Shown: positions 59,615-64,000 of the stretch, piece after piece
How positions within the stretch are numbered: position 1 is the first letter of the stretch
How the letters are laid out: each line of letters opens with the position of its first letter
Assembly (NCBI GenBank): GCA_014925825.1
Contig: JACGCK010000047.1
Location: 186,001-250,000, forward strand
DNA length: 64,000 nucleotides
Direction: 5' to 3'
DNA from: Pholiota molesta
Taxonomy: Eukaryota > Basidiomycota > Agaricomycetes > Agaricales > Strophariaceae
Notes under the pieces: generated by a model
Databases searched by the model: none
Told to the model about the DNA's origin: nothing
The model's input: only the letters and a program-made list of their open reading frames with translations
Program-made: the position numbers and the translations under genes

Positions 59615-60117
59615 CGCGCGCCAAAACCAGCTGGGAACCAGGCCACGTGACGACACCGATCAGGCGAAACGGTTTCGATACATAGTATACTTCCCCCCGA
59701 TCGCACGTACTCTGTCGATGATTTTGAAGCATAGATTTTGCAATCTGTTTCCGTACCTTGAATGTGATTTGTATTCGGCGAGGAATCGACCACCGTGGGT
59801 ACGCAAATGACTTATCCACGAGGAGCTGAGCTGTGATTTTGCGTGCATTGTTCGACTAATTGAGAAATGTTTTTGTGGAGGGTATAACCGTTCCGAATCG
59901 TTATCGATGGAAGGAATGAAATTCGGTGCTGTATCCAATGAGATCGTTGATTCTGGAAGGTCCGTGTTGGTGCCACTCCGAAAACGAGGAGTAGATCGTG
60001 TATACAATGAGAGAGCCATTGTTCTCAGATAATCGCGGCCACAAATTTACATGGCCAAGATAGTCAGAGAGTCCAATTTTCCAACCGTGAACAAGTGAAT
60101 GGCGTGCACGAAATAAG

Positions 60118-60249
60118 TATAAAATGTACCACTTCTCGAATGTTAATTTGCTATCGTCTCTCGATGTATTCTATTCACCTACACAGTGTATCCCGCTATC
60201 ACACCAGGAATCAACTCTATTCACCCCGATCTTTGACGACATTGACGAT
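60118..60249 (+). promoter_or_regulatory. TATA box and conserved 5' coding segment, block E
   Basis: TATAAAATGTACC at 60118; TTTGACGACATTGACGAT at 60232. Confidence 0.55.
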
Positions 60250-61171
60250 TACTGGCGGTTGCGACATCGCCTCCCCCGCGTGGTCTCCGTCGAGAGCACC
60301 ATGGATATGGAAAGATTCGAGGAGACAGGCTCAGGCGCATAGATATGGCCCGAGCATGAGCACGTAGTATGTATTGCCCGTGCTACCTGCGTTCGCATTG
60401 ATACGATTTACATGTACATTATACAGTGCGATGCTTCTTTTCCAGCCGTCGCGCCTCACTACGGGCCAGACTGGCAGCCAGAGCACTTCGCCGGACAGAA
60501 CACGAGTGCGGATGCCCGTGCCATGGGCCCATGGCATCATTGCAGCAGTACCAGCAGCAGTGGGGCGGTTATTACATGGCGCAGATGCAGCCGCCACCGC
60601 AGGACCTTCAAGACCTCCAAGTGCTGGGCGCTCCTTCGACCTCGCGGCGTGCACCGCCGCCGCCGCTGTCGCAGAAACGCATAGCTGCATCGCACGATTG
60701 GGCCTACCAAGCCTGGAGACGGCTGCTTGGATCGACAATCACTTGCATCCTGAAGGTAGATTGTCACTTTTTTGCGAATCGATTATCAGGCTAAACGCAC
60801 ATCATAGACCCAACTTCTCAGGAGGGTCAGACTTGGGTCAGACAGCCTTATTGAGCAAACAACAAATGGGCTACTCACCGAGCTTGGATATGCCGCGTTA
60901 CAAGGGGGCATCCGGCGCATTTGCGACCGTGCCCGTCGATCCATATTCGACCGGTGCTGATGTCGAAATGTCCCTCCCGCCTCCCGACGAGTCTCTTCAC
61001 AGACGAGACAACGGTCTACGTCGCGGCTACGCATCGTCTCTAGTAGCATCGCCCCAATCATCTACCCTCCCGCTCATCAGCTCGGTGGTTCGCTCCTCGC
61101 TTCCACACTCATCCGGCACATTGGCTACCGCACCCGCCAACCCCGTATGCGTACGGCGCCGATATCGATAA
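60161..61171 (+). CDS. Block E copy of the F/E gene, up to 316 aa, frame uncertain
   Basis: An ATG at 60161 opens an exon ending at a GTATGT donor (60367). It joins at 60427 to a frame open to 61171, giving 316 codons. The frame shares LLFQPSRLTT with block F. A 1-base difference then moves it away from the QPEHFAG reading of block F, and an 8-base addition follows. A different frame in the same stretch reads SLQQYQQQWGGYYMAQMQ and PPPQDLQDLQVLGAPSTSRR, which looks more protein-like. It is therefore either a gene with a changed frame or a pseudogene. The protein family is not recognised. Confidence 0.35.
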
Positions 61172-62024
61172 CCGCCGCACACAGCTTAGGAACTCTGTAA
61201 ACTCTGTACCAGATATGAGTAAACAAGGTGACTGGACAGTGTGATTGACGATGATATGAAGCTAATTATTTTACCAAAGTTCCTACTGAAAATCAGGATT
61301 GCTTCTACAAAGAGGCGATCGTAAATCACAACATGAAAGCCGACTCAATCGATGGATCGAGCAAATCTGTTCGATCCAGCGCTTTGGCAGTGAGGCTGCA
61401 TAGCCCACCTATCTACTCCGGCTTTCCAGGCCCCTCGTCCTACTTTCGCAGTTACAGAGATGCCACAGCAAGGTGGCCCCGTCATCGACTTGTTTTATCT
61501 TGCAGAGGTGAACACGAGCGCGATGGCTCAAACGGCCGGACAGATGTGGTGGATGTAAGGTCGGGCACCATCTATTTCACTCGTTTCCATTCTATTCTGT
61601 CTGGTGTTCCTAATACCTATATGTATTGTAATTGTGTTTTTTGTCGTCATTTTACCTCCTTGCTTTTTTCTTTATATCTCCGGTGTCCGCAGTCCTTTCA
61701 AGTTGGATTATAAATGTACCACACAGGTTTATGGAAGATGATTTTCTTCCGTGCCTTACTTGTAATCTACCCCTTGTATCTAAGGGATAGAATAGAAATT
61801 GATAGAAAAGTAATATCCTTTCAAAGGAGGGACAATGTGATCGACGCCTTTGGATGAAAGGAGGCAAGTTTTACGGCAAAATGGAAACCTAGTCAGAAAA
61901 ACATGTATACCGCGCTACTGGACCATATCTTAGGACCATCAGCAATCAAATTTGGATCGAACACTTACACGAGTCAGACCCATACAGCGCCATCGGGATA
62001 GCAGAATAGATTGTTAACTACCCA
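61172..62024. other. 3' flank of the block E gene
   Basis: AT-rich, with TGTAATTGTGTTTTTTGTCG near 61626 matching block F. No gene seen. Confidence 0.4.
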
Positions 62025-62430
62025 TTACAGTAAGCCGATGGAACGTCCGAGGTTGTGGGACTCTGTGATATACATGGCTTCGTATATGGTGGGGAGAGCA
62101 AGGGGAGAGGATACAAGATATCGAAAAGATATCACCGCAGCTTCCATCGCCCGCTCACCATTTTCTACAAGCGCCCTAAGCACTGCGGCTCCAGCCTCCA
62201 CCGCAAGTTGCAACACAAACGCACACACGCACCGCTCGAGATAACCGCGCTCGATGTCGGAACGGACGCCGCGCGCTTTAAATTGGGTTATCGCCATCTT
62301 GATGAGGGCTTCAGGGTCTGCGCGGCGACGGCAGAAGATAAGCCGGATTTATTCCAGTAGCGAGTGAATTCGTAGCCTTGGAATGCGGCTGGGGAATCGT
62401 GGTCGTGGTCGTGGTCAGGTCGAGGTTCGT

Positions 62431-62490
62431 GCGCATGGGAACGTGTGAACGCGCTTCGAGGTTCGGGCCGCGGCTGGCCGCGGTCACCCG
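62431..62490 (+). repeat. Dispersed repeat core, copy 11 (shortened)
   Basis: GCGCATGGGAACGTGTGAAC to GTTCGGGCCGCGG. The segment TCCGGGCGCACAACTGCATC-like is missing, an internal deletion of about 20 bases. Confidence 0.6.
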
Positions 62491-64000
62491 ATGACTGAAC
62501 ATGCGAAGTCGCCTCTTCTCAACCTACCATGACCTCGTAGCACGCGGCACGAATTCATCGTCTTCTCACTCTCCAAGAATCGCCGCGACCACCCCAACCG
62601 CCTCTGCGTTCCGCCCTTTGAACCCCTGCTATGCTCTCGACTGGACCTTCGACGGGACGCAGTTCAATGATAAATGTCAGGCGACTGTCTCTTCTGACAC
62701 TATGTAGGAGGGCATTACAGTGGAACTGAAAATCAGGTAAGCCGGGGTTCTCGCTGTCGAGTCTCTCTCTCACTCCTGCCTGCCTCCATCAGGCTCTGTT
62801 GCCGTCGTCACTAGCACTGCCGGTTTCACCTTCGCATTGACGTCGTTTTAGCCAATCCCTTCCTCTACTCAAGCACACTGCGGGCGTTGTCGCGTATACG
62901 CTTCCATGCACGCGTTCCGCGATTTTTGTCTGAGCCTTGAGCGTCGGTACGTGCCAATTGTTGGCCACCATCGACGTGTCTTCGGATCTCAAGATATTAC
63001 CTCTCTCCTACGCAGGAAACACCCGGCGCTGCGGCCTTGAATTGCGATTGGAGTTCGATTTGGGCATGGAGAAGTGTTGAAATCGAGGACCCGGTGAGTA
63101 ATATCGCTTGATACGAGCTGCGGACGGTGTCGCTCATAGCACTGCCCATCAGCATCACCGTCATCGCCGCCGTGGACGATCCCCAGCCCTCAATGATGCG
63201 CCGTGCACAACGACGCGACGCCGTCGCAGTGGACCCATGTCTGCAGCCACCTGGTGGCGACGATCACGGCGCGCTTGAGAACCAGGCGTTGGGGACGCGC
63301 AGGCGCGACGCACGACGCGATGGGACCCATTGGGGCGTGCGCGAGTGAGTTGGTGTTCGGGGGCGAGCCCATTCGCATCAGCGACACGTCAACGCGAAAA
63401 ATGACGAAGTCCACCCCATCCATCCCGCCTATCGTAGGTCTGGCCCTGGTTCGCGGACATGGGTTCCCCCGCGTATGGGCGGTATTCTACCGCTGCCGAA
63501 CATCCGTTTGCCCTCCCCCCCACACACTTGCCCCGACGCGCCGACAGAGGGATGGCGCTGCCTGCACCCGGTGACTGCGTCGACGCCTTTCCTTCTCCGC
63601 CGCATGGCGGGCGTTCGTGGCTGTCGCCCCAATACGTATGAGGCGCTGGAGCGCTTTCTGTGGGAGGGCGGCGCCGGCCGTCTTTGCGCTGTGAGTCGAA
63701 TTGTAGCATGCGGTTGATATTCCATAGTACCATGATGGGCGCGAGAATCATTTACATACGTACAAAACGGAAATAAGAATGGTAATGACCTCTAACAGGT
63801 GGACTGACTATCCACATCAGCAACGTCGAGATGATGCTTCTCCATGGGCGATGTGGTGTTCTGTGTTCATAAGAATGGCATCACGTCCCCATGGGCGCGC
63901 TCAGGAAAACCTTCTTCGCCACGCCCCACATACGACCGCTGTCCTTGTCCTAAGGCGTATCCTGTTTCCCGATCACATCTCACGGCCGACCCGTCGGGCG
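62491..64000 (+). repeat. Start of a further repeat block, cut by the window end
   Basis: It holds an ATCGCCGCGACCACCC element near 62580, a TGGACCTTCGACGGGACGCA segment, a CAGGTAAGCCGGGG donor near 62735, a CCTCCATCAGG acceptor and FDLGMEK-coding DNA near 63057. The order is that of blocks A, B, D and E. Beyond 63130, frames on both strands overlap without support. Confidence 0.5.

Larger units (their letters stand above)
50536..59683 (+). mobile_element. About 9.1-kb insertion with tyrosine recombinase, repeat gene and XPG nuclease
   Basis: Block F shows the uninterrupted site, so this segment is an insertion. AGTATA occurs at the left junction (50530-50535 and 50539-50544) and at the right junction (59684-59689), a candidate short target repeat. 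CGCTGGTGACC at 50563-50573 recurs in inverted form at 59575-59585, and GGTGACCTGA at 50567-50576 recurs inverted at 59605-59614. A Crypton-type recombinase gene lies at the left end and reads inward. Two further genes follow in the same orientation. Large fungal elements led by a tyrosine recombinase with cargo behind it are known as Starships in ascomycetes. Whether this is a single element or several nested ones cannot be settled here. The exact borders are uncertain by about 20 bases. Confidence 0.6.
59691..62300 (+). repeat. Block E, right half
   Basis: TTCCCCCCGATCGCACGTAC resumes the homology to block F (45068 onward), through the TATA box and first exons to the minus-strand segment at 62025-62297. 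Confidence 0.65.

Noticed and set aside
12430..60249. FDDIDD as a conserved protein motif
   Set aside because: In blocks E and F this frame meets stops soon after, and in block A no ATG precedes it; the overlapping LMTLTT frame is at least as likely, so only the DNA motif is claimed.
1..64000. tRNA, rRNA, CRISPR arrays, telomere repeats or LTR retrotransposons
   Set aside because: I looked for cloverleaf A/B boxes, direct repeats with spacers, TTAGGG runs, and reverse transcriptase or LTR ends and saw none that I could support.

Overview
The window looks like nuclear DNA of a filamentous basidiomycete, most likely an Agaricomycete. The supporting signs are many 50-75 nt introns with GT/AG ends and CTAAC/CTGAC-type branch sites, TATA-bearing promoters, a BTG/Tob-like gene, and hAT and Crypton-type transposons. 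There is no bacterial operon structure, no tRNA or rRNA gene that I can see, and no CRISPR array. The exact taxon cannot be read from the sequence.

Layout. (1) 1-6.2 kb is ordinary gene space: the 3' end of a gene whose C-terminus carries a PA-IIL-like calcium-lectin motif, a minus-strand TPR gene with two apparent GC-AG introns, a minus-strand remnant that is perhaps roadblock-like, and a single-exon BTG/Tob-domain gene. (2) 6.3-50.5 kb and 59.7-64 kb are built mostly from diverged copies of a composite repeat, all in one orientation. Each copy holds a core that may be a divergent promoter, followed by exon-like segments. Several copies end in a TATA box and a conserved 5' coding segment. 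Two adjacent blocks, A (about 12.99-22.64 kb) and B (about 23.00-34.17 kb), are a direct segmental duplication about 10 kb apart. A second pair, F (43.7-47.1 kb) and E (48.4-50.5 plus 59.7-62.3 kb), shows the same pattern. (3) Each block carries its own insertion. Block A holds a 2.5-kb near-palindromic element with an 8-bp target duplication, and the empty site is preserved in block B. Block B holds an apparently intact 4.3-kb hAT transposon with 8-bp duplication, terminal inverted repeats and a 10-exon, 1008-residue transposase. Block D holds a 775-bp hAT-type MITE inside an open frame. Block E is split by about 9.1 kb.

The insertion in block E is the most unusual part. It carries a Crypton-type tyrosine recombinase with its R-HxxR-Y residues at the left end. 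Next comes a GC-rich repeat gene with two introns that form the same hairpin with compensating stem changes. An XPG/Rad2-family nuclease with all expected metal-binding residues lies near the right end. The two ends share an 11-bp inverted repeat. It could be one cargo-carrying recombinase element or several nested insertions.

A small secreted Cys-containing protein gene (42.2-42.7 kb) and a proline-rich minus-strand gene (about 47.1-47.95 kb) are the other likely genes. Much of the repeat region is decayed, with frameshifts and stops, so many entries there are repeat or pseudogene calls rather than genes.
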